Assembly: GCA_947626745.1 (NCBI GenBank)
Contig: CANQTF010000017.1
Coordinates: 1 to 39,232, forward strand
Reading direction: 5' to 3'
Length of the DNA: 39,232 bases
From: an uncultured Lachnospiraceae bacterium
GTDB lineage: Bacteria > Bacillota > Clostridia > Lachnospirales > Lachnospiraceae
Shown here: one piece after another, positions 1 to 6,575 of the stretch
Layout of the letters: each line of letters starts with the position of its first letter
How positions within the stretch are numbered: the first letter of the stretch is position 1
Translations under genes and position numbers: made by a program
The notes under the pieces: model-generated
What the model saw: only the letters and a program-made list of their open reading frames with translations
Told to the model about the DNA's origin: nothing
The model's database searches: none

Positions 1-58
1 TTTATTTTCGATTTCCCTTAAAATCAAGGTTTTTACTAAAATTTAGCAATAAAAAATG

Positions 59-82
59 GGTAGTTTTTGACACTACCTTTTT
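59..82 (+). terminator. Weak terminator-like hairpin in the leader of the first gene
   Basis: GGTAGT (59-64) pairs with ACTACC (72-77) around a 7-nt loop, followed by five T residues (78-82). It sits just upstream of the ribosome binding site of the first gene, so it could end an upstream transcript or act as a leader hairpin. The stem is only 6 bp. The rest of 1-58 is AT-rich with no recognisable gene. Confidence 0.4.
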
Positions 83-100
83 GACAGAGAAGGAGCATAA

Positions 101-862
101 ATGAAAAACATAATAAAGGAAATCAAAAACAAGATACAATGGGGGGGGGTAGAAGGAAGGTTAAAGAAAATATATAAAGATCTTCAAGTTAGAAGAGGTC
201 CGTTTGCCGGTATGCATTACACTTCTTTCGTTTCGGTAGGAGGAGCGTTGTACCCTGAGTTGATTGGCGTATATGAGCGCGAAATCGCAGATATAGTTGA
301 ATATTGCATAAAACAAAAATACGAATATTTCGTTGATGTGGGCTGTGCAAGAGGATATTATGCGGTTGGAATGGCCAAATTTGGGAAGGTCGAAAAGGTA
401 GTAGCATATGACATAGACGATCGTGCCAGGCGTTTGTGCAAGGAAATGGCATTTGTTAATAATGTTAAAGTTGAAGTGCGTCGTAGGATGACAGCAGATG
501 ATTTGGCAAAATTCCCGTTTGATAAAACGAAAAAGAGTTTTATCATGGTTGACTGTGAAGGTTTTGAAAGAGAATTGTTTTCTGAAGCGGCAATTAAAAA
601 TCTTGCGAATGTAGAATGTCTGATAGAAGTTCATGACTGGTGTCAATACGAAAAAAGAACGAAAGATATGCTATTGAATATGTTTGAGGCGACACATAGA
701 TGTTCGGTGATTGAAGGGGTAGATGATTATGATAAGGCATATGATTACAAGATAGAGGAATTAATGGATTTTTCAATACAGCAAAGACTTTGGATATTTG
801 CAGAAGGAAGGAGAAGGCTGGGGATGTGGATTTTTTGTAGCCCAAAACTGTATGATGAATAG
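101..862 (+). CDS. FkbM-like SAM-dependent methyltransferase (phase-variable candidate)
   Basis: This is a 253-residue class I SAM-dependent methyltransferase, probably modifying a surface glycan or its precursor in the cytoplasm. The SAM-binding motif I VDVGCARG is at residues 78-85, an acidic motif II (AYDID) follows near 102-106, and IMVDCEGFE at 148-156 resembles the FkbM-family core. The start has a good ribosome binding site, AGAAGGAG (88-95), 5 nt upstream. Codons 14-17 are built on a run of nine G (141-149). The frame is open with nine; ten G would give a stop within about a dozen codons. The gene overlaps the flippase by 11 nt, so they are co-transcribed and probably translationally coupled. 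It is AT-rich compared with genes after 6690, typical of polysaccharide loci. The acceptor cannot be deduced. Confidence 0.75.
   Translation: MKNIIKEIKNKIQWGGVEGRLKKIYKDLQVRRGPFAGMHYTSFVSVGGALYPELIGVYEREIADIVEYCIKQKYEYFVDVGCARGYYAVGMAKFGKVEKVVAYDIDDRARRLCKEMAFVNNVKVEVRRRMTADDLAKFPFDKTKKSFIMVDCEGFERELFSEAAIKNLANVECLIEVHDWCQYEKRTKDMLLNMFEATHRCSVIEGVDDYDKAYDYKIEELMDFSIQQRLWIFAEGRRRLGMWIFCSPKLYDE
141..149 (+). repeat. Poly-G tract (G9) near the start of the methyltransferase gene
   Basis: Nine consecutive G residues cover the end of codon 14, codons 15-16 and the first base of codon 17. Position this close to the start means a one-base slip removes nearly all of the protein. Long G tracts are well-known slipped-strand sites in phase-variable genes of Neisseria, Campylobacter and Helicobacter. 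Confidence 0.9.
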
Positions 863-2267
863 AAAAGATATCAAAAGACAAACAATATTTGTTTTTTTCT
901 CAAAATATATTTCAGTATTTATAGTGTTGGTTATTAATTCCATATTGGCTCGAATTTTGCAGCCAGAAGAATTTGGTATTGTAGCGGCAATTTCGGTTTT
1001 CACGACATTTTTTAATATTTTGGCAGATATAGGAATCGGAAGTGCCATAGTGCAGAATAGAAAATTAAGCCCAAATGATATCAATATGCTCTTTACAATA
1101 ACATTATATTTATCAATCCTCCTTACTGCTTTTTTTGGGATTTTTTCTTTATTTATTGCCGGATTTTATGGTAATGGTGTGTATATAAAGATTGGCGCGG
1201 TACTGTCATTATCACTTTTTTTTAATACCTTAAATACAGTTCCCAATGCGGTTTTAATGAGAAATGAAGCATTTGTTTCGGTGGGAATACGGACGATTAC
1301 AGGCAATTTACTTAGCGGTATATGCGCGATTTGTTTTGCTCTCAAAGGAGCCGGGTGTTATTCTCTTGTAATACAATCGGTATGTTGCGCGGCCGTGATC
1401 TTTGCTTGGAATTTTTGGAGTACAAGGTTAAAAATTAAGAGAAAAATTGATTTTTCTTGTGTTAAAAAAATTAAAGATTTTTCAGTTTATTTGTTTGGTT
1501 TCAATTTATTAAACTATTTTGCCAGAAATGTAGACAATATACTTATAGGGAAATTTTTGGGAGAAACAGCCTTGGGATATTATGATAAAGCATATAAATT
1601 GATGCTTTATCCGGTACAAAATTTGACATATGTGTTGAATCCGATTCTTCATCCAATTTTAGCGAAACATCAAACCAATTTAGATTTAATATACATAAAC
1701 TATGTAAAATTATTAAAAATATTATCACTTATTGGAATATATATCAGTGCCTTTTGCTTATTTAATGGTAGAGAAATCATCTTTGTAATTTTTGGAAAGC
1801 AATGGGGAAATGCAATTCGCGCATTTAAAATATTGAGTGTATCAATATGGTTTCAAGTAACAAATTCCTCGACGGGTGCTGTTTATGCCAGTATAAATCA
1901 AACTAAATTATTGTTAAAAAGTGGAATGATTTATATTCCTATTCAAATTTTTTTAATCATAGGCGCTATCAGCAAAAAAAATATTGAAGCAGTTGCAGCT
2001 GCGGCAGCAGTGGGATTAATTTTGAAGTTTTTTATAGATTATATAATCTTAATAAAAAAAGGATTTAAAAATTCTCTTTGCAAATTTTTTGCAAATTTTA
2101 AAATGGAACCCCTGTTATTTGCTATTTGCTATTGTAGCATGGTTTTGGGCGGAACAATTGGAATTAAGAGTGATGTTATTGTTTTGATGTATAATTTGGC
2201 GTTAAGTGGATCGGTATTTGTAATTGCTTTGTTAGTAACTAGGCAAATAAAATATTTAAAACTATAG
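852..2267 (+). CDS. Polysaccharide/oligosaccharide flippase (Wzx/MOP family)
   Basis: A hydrophobic protein of about 471 residues with roughly 12-14 membrane segments, resembling the WzxC/Polysacc_synt branch of the MOP flippases, which move lipid-linked glycan repeat units across the cytoplasmic membrane. The start of the protein (KDIKRQTIFVFFSKY) and the following LARILQPEEFGIVA are characteristic of this branch. Adjacent ATGs at 852 and 855 are the plausible starts. There is no strong ribosome binding site nearby and the first overlaps the methyltransferase stop by 11 nt, so translational coupling is likely. A longer TTG start at 798 is less plausible because it adds a charged extension lying inside the upstream gene. 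Base composition is strongly AT-rich. The specific glycan is unknown. Confidence 0.85.
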   Translation: MMNRKDIKRQTIFVFFSKYISVFIVLVINSILARILQPEEFGIVAAISVFTTFFNILADIGIGSAIVQNRKLSPNDINMLFTITLYLSILLTAFFGIFSLFIAGFYGNGVYIKIGAVLSLSLFFNTLNTVPNAVLMRNEAFVSVGIRTITGNLLSGICAICFALKGAGCYSLVIQSVCCAAVIFAWNFWSTRLKIKRKIDFSCVKKIKDFSVYLFGFNLLNYFARNVDNILIGKFLGETALGYYDKAYKLMLYPVQNLTYVLNPILHPILAKHQTNLDLIYINYVKLLKILSLIGIYISAFCLFNGREIIFVIFGKQWGNAIRAFKILSVSIWFQVTNSSTGAVYASINQTKLLLKSGMIYIPIQIFLIIGAISKKNIEAVAAAAAVGLILKFFIDYIILIKKGFKNSLCKFFANFKMEPLLFAICYCSMVLGGTIGIKSDVIVLMYNLALSGSVFVIALLVTRQIKYLKL

Positions 2268-2301
2268 AAAGATAAATCAAAGAAAGCAGGAGAGTGATTT
2301 T

Positions 2302-2490
2302 ATGTGCAATCAAAATGACAAAATTGATTATTCTGAAGCTGCAAGGTTTAGTTATGGATATTCATATGGCGGCGGTTGGGATATTGATATGTCTGACAGA
2401 ACTCAGAAAGAAAGCGATAGCGGACATATTCCGGGACGATACCAATGGGGAGAAACTACGGATATATCAGATGATGAAAAACCGGAATAG
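2302..2490 (+). CDS. Small Gly/Tyr-rich and acidic hypothetical protein
   Basis: A 62-residue ORF with a good ribosome binding site (AGGAGAG, about 2288-2294) upstream of ATG 2302, starting 35 nt after the flippase stop. Residues 16-27 read FSYGYSYGGGWD; the C-terminal half is acidic and hydrophilic. No membrane segment and no family is recognised. It could be the last gene of the polysaccharide operon, a small peptide precursor or a relic. The ribosome binding site is the main reason to believe it is translated. Confidence 0.4.
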   Translation: MCNQNDKIDYSEAARFSYGYSYGGGWDIDMSDRTQKESDSGHIPGRYQWGETTDISDDEKPE

Positions 2491-2646
2491 TGAGACGGAT
2501 GCTCCTGTTATTTGCAATAATAGCACTAAGAACAGGTAAATTGCTGCTTGTATGCTGGACGTTTTTTCAAAACGGTGAAACGATTAAGGGGAGGGATGAA
2601 GGAAAAGATAAGAGAAATTTATGGTCGATTGGTATTTATAAATGGC
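2491..2646. other. No supported gene (relic DNA before the first Rpn cassette)
   Basis: Short overlapping reading frames exist here (for example a GTG-started 74-codon frame from 2490), but they run into the repeat arm at 2647 without a convincing ribosome binding site or recognisable product. It probably represents decayed polysaccharide-locus DNA. Confidence 0.5.
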
Positions 2647-2680
2647 ACCTTGACAATTTCATACTTTATATCAGGAACAG
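2647..2680 (+). repeat. Repeat arm L1
   Basis: This 34-bp stretch is identical to 4015-4048, and its first 30 bases are identical to 6576-6605. Its core CATACTTTATATCAGG is the inverted complement, with few differences, of the first arms of the hairpins at 3834, 5433 and 6622. Confidence 0.85.
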
Positions 2681-2686
2681 TTTCCC

Positions 2687-2715
2687 TTGCTACTTTTTTG
2701 CATATCTGTTATAGT
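2687..2715 (+). promoter_or_regulatory. Promoter of Rpn cassette 1
   Basis: TTGCTA (2687-2692), a 17-nt spacer and TATAGT (2710-2715). The same TATAGT box with a TTGTCA -35 and the same 17-nt spacing occurs at the equivalent place in cassette 2. This conservation supports it over a chance match. Confidence 0.65.
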
Positions 2716-2867
2716 GTTGCTATCGGCAGTGGTCTTGCTGTCGGAAATCTTTTGGCACATGGATAGTTCTCACGTTCGAGAGCAGATATCCCTAGGAAAG
2801 AGACAGGCAACAGCATAACAGAGCATGGGACAAGCCACTCCTTTCCCATGCGGAAAGAGAGGAAGGA
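2716..2867 (+). promoter_or_regulatory. Structured 5' leader of Rpn cassette 1
   Basis: Two hairpins are shared with cassette 2. The first, CGGCAG (2724-2729) with CTGTCG (2738-2743), encloses the 8-nt loop TGGTCTTG and starts almost at the predicted transcription start. The second, CATGGGA (2824-2830) with TCCCATG (2844-2850), ends just before the ribosome binding site AGAGAGGAAGG. The 8-nt loop is identical in cassette 2 and one base pair differs by a compensatory change, which suggests a functional RNA structure controlling translation or stability. Confidence 0.5.
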
Positions 2868-3776
2868 TTGACACAAAAGAAACGAAAAACCATTGTAAAA
2901 ACCCCGGATGCAGAATATAATAAAAGCAGACAGGGAAGCGTGGAACCGAAACCGTTCGAGGAGCTGACGCTGGCGGACCGTTTCATCTTCTACAAGGTGA
3001 TGCAGAATAAGGAACTGTGCAAGCGGCTTCTGGAGATCATCCTGCATGTGGAGATCGAGCGCATCGAATATCCGGAGGGTGAGAAGACCATCGAGGTCAA
3101 GAATGACGCCAAGGGCATCCGACTGGATATCTATGTGAAGGATGAGGAAGCAACGATCTACAATGTGGAGATGCAGACGGTACACACGGCGAACCTGCCC
3201 CAGAGGAGCCGGTATTATCAGAATCTGATCGATGTGAACCTGCTCGGCCGGGGTGAGGATTACCGAACGCTCAATCGGAGCTTTGTGATTTTCATTTGTA
3301 TGGAGGATATCTTCCACAAAGGCAGACACATCTATACCTTTGAGAATCGGTGCAGAGAAGATAAAGAGCTTGTGCTTGGCGACGGGACGGTGAAGATCTT
3401 TTTAAATCCCTGTTCTGAGATGAACGACGTTACGCCGGAGCTTAAGAACTTCCTTCGGTATCTGGCGGAAGGGATAGCGGCGGATGAGTATACGAGAAAG
3501 GTGGAGGAAGCAGTGGAGACAGCGAAGAGAGACCCGAGACTGATGGTGGAATACATGTCGTACTACGCGGATCAGGCAGATCACAGAGCGGAGTGTGAGG
3601 AAAGCCGTGCAGAAGGATATGAGGAAGGCATAAAGGAAGGCCTTTCAGCGCTGGTGGCAACCTTGCAAACGATGCTGCCTGACTTCGAGGCGGTATACGC
3701 CGCTGTCGTCAAAAATGAGATGTACGCCGGCTGCACCCGCGAGGAGATCGAGAAGTATTATAGAAGCAAAGAATAA
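2868..3776 (+). CDS. Rpn-family PD-(D/E)XK nuclease, PDDEXK_2 type
   Basis: A 302-residue protein of the Rpn/PD-(D/E)XK nuclease family transposase group. The nuclease core shows an acidic residue in RLDIYV (D87), then the paired motif YNVEMQ (E101, Q103), followed by RYYQNLID and an IFI strand, as expected for PDDEXK_2 members. From about residue 249 it has an EGxxEG-rich tail, identical over about 54 residues to the tail of the otherwise unrelated protein at 4320. Translation starts at TTG 2868, preceded by AGAGAGGAAGG; no ATG fits. Rpn proteins are DNA nucleases linked to RecA-independent recombination, and E. coli members act in phage defence. The promoter and terminator are its own, so it is an independent unit inside the polysaccharide locus. 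Confidence 0.8.
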   Translation: MTQKKRKTIVKTPDAEYNKSRQGSVEPKPFEELTLADRFIFYKVMQNKELCKRLLEIILHVEIERIEYPEGEKTIEVKNDAKGIRLDIYVKDEEATIYNVEMQTVHTANLPQRSRYYQNLIDVNLLGRGEDYRTLNRSFVIFICMEDIFHKGRHIYTFENRCREDKELVLGDGTVKIFLNPCSEMNDVTPELKNFLRYLAEGIAADEYTRKVEEAVETAKRDPRLMVEYMSYYADQADHRAECEESRAEGYEEGIKEGLSALVATLQTMLPDFEAVYAAVVKNEMYAGCTREEIEKYYRSKE

Positions 3777-3919
3777 AGGCGTCGACAGGCTCGCCGGCGC
3801 TTAGGCGTAAACAATTAAATACATATTTATAGGAATCCCGGTATAAAGTATGAAATCGACAAAAAAAGGTGAGACGGAAAGCATACTTTGTGCCGGGATT
3901 TTTTTTGCCGGCAAGATAA
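3611..3919 (+). repeat. Long direct repeat, copy 1 (partner 5198-5518)
   Basis: Near-identical to 5198-5518. It covers the last 54 codons of the Rpn gene, the 3' untranslated region, the hairpin terminator and the following GCCGGCAAGATAAAA. Copy 2 has one extra 12-bp unit (ATAAAGGAAGGC) inside the coding tail and a few substitutions. Confidence 0.9.
3834..3906 (+). terminator. Hairpin terminator of Rpn cassette 1
   Basis: AATCCCGGTATAAAGTATG (3834-3852) pairs with CATACTTTGTGCCGGGATT (3882-3900), with two G-U-type positions, around a 29-nt loop, followed by a run of T ending at 3906. The stem is long and the T tract good. Its first arm is also complementary to repeat arm L1. Confidence 0.75.
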
Positions 3920-4009
3920 AACAGAGAATTGGTTTAATGCTTTGTTGCTGTTGGCTTTTGGAATGATATGCAGTCAATTTACCATTGGGAATTAAATCGT
4001 TGATATGGT
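3920..4009 (+). pseudogene. Deletion remnant of an acyltransferase gene
   Basis: Bases 3930-3978 match 6130-6180 of the acyltransferase with few differences, and 3991-4013 match its 3' end (6554-6574), including the AATCGTTGATATGGTGCAG around the stop codon. The 5' part and about 370 bp between the two matches are missing. Its flanks (terminator on the left, repeat arm on the right) are the same as those of the longer copy at 5540-6564, so it is a decayed tandem copy of the same cassette-plus-gene unit. Confidence 0.75.
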
Positions 4010-4014
4010 GCAGT

Positions 4015-4048
4015 ACCTTGACAATTTCATACTTTATATCAGGAACAG
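4015..4048 (+). repeat. Repeat arm L2
   Basis: Identical to 2647-2680 and, for 30 bases, to 6576-6605. The preceding bases (GATATGGTGCAG) are also shared with the third copy because both follow the 3' end of an acyltransferase gene. Confidence 0.85.
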
Positions 4049-4073
4049 AATGATCTCTGTATCGTAAAACCGC

Positions 4074-4102
4074 TTGTCATTCTTATACGCATCTGCTATA
4101 GT
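4074..4102 (+). promoter_or_regulatory. Promoter of Rpn cassette 2
   Basis: TTGTCA (4074-4079), a 17-nt spacer and TATAGT (4097-4102), conserved in position and spacing with 2687-2715. Confidence 0.65.
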
Positions 4103-4319
4103 AGTGTCATCGGCGGTGGTCTTGCCGCCGGATATGCGGCGGATATAATCTATACTTATCCCGCCGTTTCGTCACAGGCGTCAGGCTCTGGAGAGAGTCT
4201 CTATCTCCGTATCAAGAGCAGATACCCCAGCGAAAAAGCAGACAACAGTATAGCAGAGCGTGGGATAAGTGTGTGGGTTTTATTATCTTCGTCTTTCCCA
4301 TGCGGAAAGAGAGGTGCAA
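4103..4319 (+). promoter_or_regulatory. Structured 5' leader of Rpn cassette 2
   Basis: The first hairpin, CGGCGG (4111-4116) with CCGCCG (4125-4130), has the loop TGGTCTTG, identical to cassette 1. The second pairs CGTGGGA (4259-4265) with TCCCATG (4296-4302), keeping the pairing through a G-U wobble, just before the ribosome binding site. The leader is about 65 nt longer than in cassette 1, mostly between the hairpins. Confidence 0.5.
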
Positions 4320-5375
4320 GTGACCCGAAAGACAAAAGAAACCGAAAACACGCGTCCGGTACAGAACACAAAGTACCGTGACAGCTCCGCCAAACTCATC
4401 TTCGAGGATCCTATCCTGTGTGCGCAGTTCCTGCGGAGTTATGTGGATATCCCGCTCTTAAAAGATGTGCAGCCGGAGGACATCGAGGACGAGACGGAAC
4501 GATTCGTCCACCTGTTTACGGAGGAAAGGGATTCTGATGTGGTAAAGCGTATCCGCCTGAAAGACAGCGGGAACAATGAAATATCGTTTTATCTTATTTC
4601 CCTTATTGAACATAAGTCAGATGTGGACTATAATGTAGTCATGCAGATACTGCGTTATATGGTGTTTATCTGGGAAGATTACGAGAAAGAACAGGAGAGA
4701 CAGCAGACTGGCATCAGCAAGACCAAAGGCTTCCGCTATCCGCCGGTCCTGCCTATCGTGTACTATGAGGGGACGGATCAGTGGACTGCGGCGGTAAGGC
4801 TGCATGAGAGAGTGTATTTAAGCGATGTGTTGGGAGAATACATTCCCGATTACCGCTGCCTCATGGTACAGCTGAACCGGTACAGCAACCGGATGCTGAT
4901 GGAGAAGGAAGACGAGCTCTCCATTGTGATGATGCTGAACCGTCTGCGGAAGACGGGGGATTTTACTACCCTGCAGGAAGAAGTGCCGTCTGCATATCTG
5001 AAGAAGGTGACGGCGCAGACACCGGAGTATCTGTTGCGTATCATAGGACATGTAGTAGAAATCCTGCTTGGCAGACTGAATGTGCCGAAGGAAGAGGTGC
5101 GTCGGTTTGCGGATCAGGTGAAGGAGCGTAAAGTGGGAGAATTATTTGCGAACTTTCAGGGATATGATGTACAGGCGACAAGGCGTGAGGCCAGGTCAGA
5201 AGGATATGAGGAAGGCATAAAGGAAGGCATAAAGGAAGGCCTTTCAGCGCTGGTGGCAACCTTGCAAACGATGCTTCCAGACTTCGAGGCGGTATACGCC
5301 GCTGTCGTCAAGAATGAGATGTATGCCGGCTGCACCCGCGAGGAGATCGAGAAGTATTATAGAAGCAAAGAATAA
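4320..5375 (+). CDS. Rpn-family nuclease, YhgA-like (Transposase_31) type
   Basis: A protein of about 351 residues resembling the YhgA-like/Transposase_31 branch of the Rpn PD-(D/E)XK nucleases. Residues 1-60 have the typical lead-in (KLIFEDPILCAQFL), D73 lies in RDSDVVKRIRL, and the E-x-K motif is E97-H-K99 in SLIEHKSDVDYNVVMQ. The expected PVLPIVYYEG motif follows near residue 140. The C-terminal 54 residues or so are identical to the tail of the protein at 2868, apart from one additional IKEG unit. GTG 4320 is chosen because it follows AAAGAGAGG at the same place as the TTG start of cassette 1. An upstream ATG at 4269 lies inside the conserved leader. Function: DNA cleavage, possibly recombination or phage defence, by family. 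Confidence 0.8.
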   Translation: MTRKTKETENTRPVQNTKYRDSSAKLIFEDPILCAQFLRSYVDIPLLKDVQPEDIEDETERFVHLFTEERDSDVVKRIRLKDSGNNEISFYLISLIEHKSDVDYNVVMQILRYMVFIWEDYEKEQERQQTGISKTKGFRYPPVLPIVYYEGTDQWTAAVRLHERVYLSDVLGEYIPDYRCLMVQLNRYSNRMLMEKEDELSIVMMLNRLRKTGDFTTLQEEVPSAYLKKVTAQTPEYLLRIIGHVVEILLGRLNVPKEEVRRFADQVKERKVGELFANFQGYDVQATRREARSEGYEEGIKEGIKEGLSALVATLQTMLPDFEAVYAAVVKNEMYAGCTREEIEKYYRSKE

Positions 5376-5518
5376 AGGCGTCGACAGGCTCGCCGGCGCT
5401 TAGGCGTAAACAATTAAATACATATTTATAGGAATCCCGGTATAAAGTATGAAATCGACAAAAAAGGTGAGACGAAAAGCATACTTTGTGCCGGGATCTT
5501 TTTGCCGGCAAGATAAAA
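5198..5518 (+). repeat. Long direct repeat, copy 2 (partner 3611-3919)
   Basis: See the partner copy. The near-identity extends from the coding tail to 16 bases beyond the terminator, then stops where the acyltransferase copies differ by deletion. Confidence 0.9.
5433..5502 (+). terminator. Hairpin terminator of Rpn cassette 2
   Basis: AATCCCGGTATAAAGTATG (5433-5451) pairs with CATACTTTGTGCCGGGAT (5480-5497), followed by CTTTTT. It is a near-copy of 3834-3906 with a shorter T run. Confidence 0.75.
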
Positions 5519-5539
5519 TAAGGGGAGGAAAAATTAGAA

Positions 5540-6564
5540 ATGAATATAATTTACTTTTTCACATGTGTTTTGGTCCCTTGGGTCATGCTGCAGAATATTA
5601 CAAAACGAACGGAATTAAGGAGCACGCTCTTATCAAAAACGGATTCGCAATATTTGAGAGGGGTCGCAGCTTGTTTTGTCCTTTTGGTGCATTCCTATAT
5701 GGGAATGAATGAGATGATTGGGGGGGGGAGATAGAACCAACGATTTACTTTGTTGTCAGTCAGTTGGGTGGAATAGGTAATCTGATTTTTTTCTTTGTGT
5801 CCGGATATGGAATATATGAGAGTTATGCAGACAGGATTCCTGATTATCATTATTTATGGAAGAGGATCAAGAATGTATATTTTCCTTATTTGCTCATTAA
5901 AGTTTTGTTAGAAATCATAAAGTTTGCTTTGATAGGAGAGTGGAAGTGGGAAAGCAAGCGGTTAGTATCGATTTTATTGGTAGAGGATTGGTTTATACGC
6001 GTTATACTGATCCAGTATATTTTATTTTTTGTCATATGGAAATTTTTTAATATAAAAAATTGCTTCTACATGCTTTTTGCAGAAGGAGTTTTAACTCTGA
6101 TCTTTATTAGTGAAAAGAGGCCGATCGGTTGGTTTAATGCCTTGTGGCTGTTTGCTTTTGGAATGATATGCAGTCAATATAAAAAAGAAATATGCAATTT
6201 TTTGAAAAGGAGAATTTGGATCAAGGTCTTAGCCGGTCTCGGCATGTTTTTAATATTTGGATTGATTTTTGCAGTAAATAAAGGCGCCGGTTGGGCCAAC
6301 TTATTTAAGGTTTTGGGAGGAATCAGTTTATGCGGGGCATTATGCGGTATATTGACCCGATTGAAATTTCAGTCCAAACTCATGCTATACATGGGGAGGA
6401 GATCCTTATATTTATATGTTGTTCATAACAATCTTTGGCACTTATTTACTATTGAAAATGCAGCATACAGATTTTGGATAGTTCTTGTGGTATCGCTGAT
6501 TATTTCGGAGTTGATTTATCAAATGGTTTTGTATGTAGAAAAATTTTTGATCATAAATCGTTGA
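5540..6564 (+). pseudogene. Acyltransferase-3 family membrane protein, out of frame at a poly-G tract (phase OFF)
   Basis: Two frames, 5540-5734 and one resuming in the next frame to 6564, together make one acyltransferase-3 (OafA-like) protein. The N-terminal part contains the family motif LRGVAACFVLLVHS, and the second part begins GGIGNLIFFFVSGYG, the usual second segment; about ten membrane segments follow. The break lies exactly at nine G (5720-5728). With ten G the frame reads GGGEIEPTIYFVVS and continues to 6564, giving about 341 residues. Such enzymes O-acylate polysaccharides at the membrane. The ribosome binding site is AGGGGAGG near 5520-5527, upstream of ATG 5540. I interpret it as a switchable gene in the OFF state; ribosomal slippage or a sequencing error in the homopolymer are alternatives. 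Confidence 0.75.
5720..5728 (+). repeat. Poly-G tract (G9) at the acyltransferase frame break
   Basis: Nine G residues after ATGATT. With nine, the frame ends two codons later (AGA TAG); with ten or seven it stays open into the downstream part. Confidence 0.9.
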
Positions 6565-6575
6565 TATGGTGCAGC

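Larger units (their letters stand above)
2647..3906 (+). mobile_element. Rpn cassette 1 (repeat arm, promoter, leader, nuclease, terminator)
   Basis: The unit is bounded on the left by the arm 2647-2680 and on the right by the hairpin 3834-3906. The right hairpin's first arm is the inverted complement of the left arm over the core CATACTTTATA. It contains a promoter (2687-2715), a structured leader and an Rpn gene. Cassette 2 (4015-5502) has the same architecture, with a homologous 5' region and a near-identical 3' region but an unrelated core. I saw no separate transposase and no clear target-site duplication, so mobility is inferred from repetition and inverted termini only. Confidence 0.5.
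4015..5502 (+). mobile_element. Rpn cassette 2 (repeat arm, promoter, leader, nuclease, terminator)
   Basis: Same order of elements as cassette 1: repeat arm 4015-4048, promoter 4074-4102, leader, nuclease gene, hairpin terminator 5433-5502. Homology to cassette 1 is visible in the 5' region up to the ribosome binding site (ending about 4314) and from codon 294 of the gene to beyond the terminator. The core between these, 4315-5197, has no visible similarity to cassette 1. Confidence 0.5.

Noticed and set aside
1974..1981. A8 run in the flippase gene as a further slippage site
   Set aside because: A and T runs of this length are frequent in this AT-rich gene, and the frame is intact; nothing marks it as a switch.
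2490..2714. GTG-started 74-codon frame after the small protein
   Set aside because: No ribosome binding site, no recognisable product, and it runs through repeat arm L1 and the cassette promoter.
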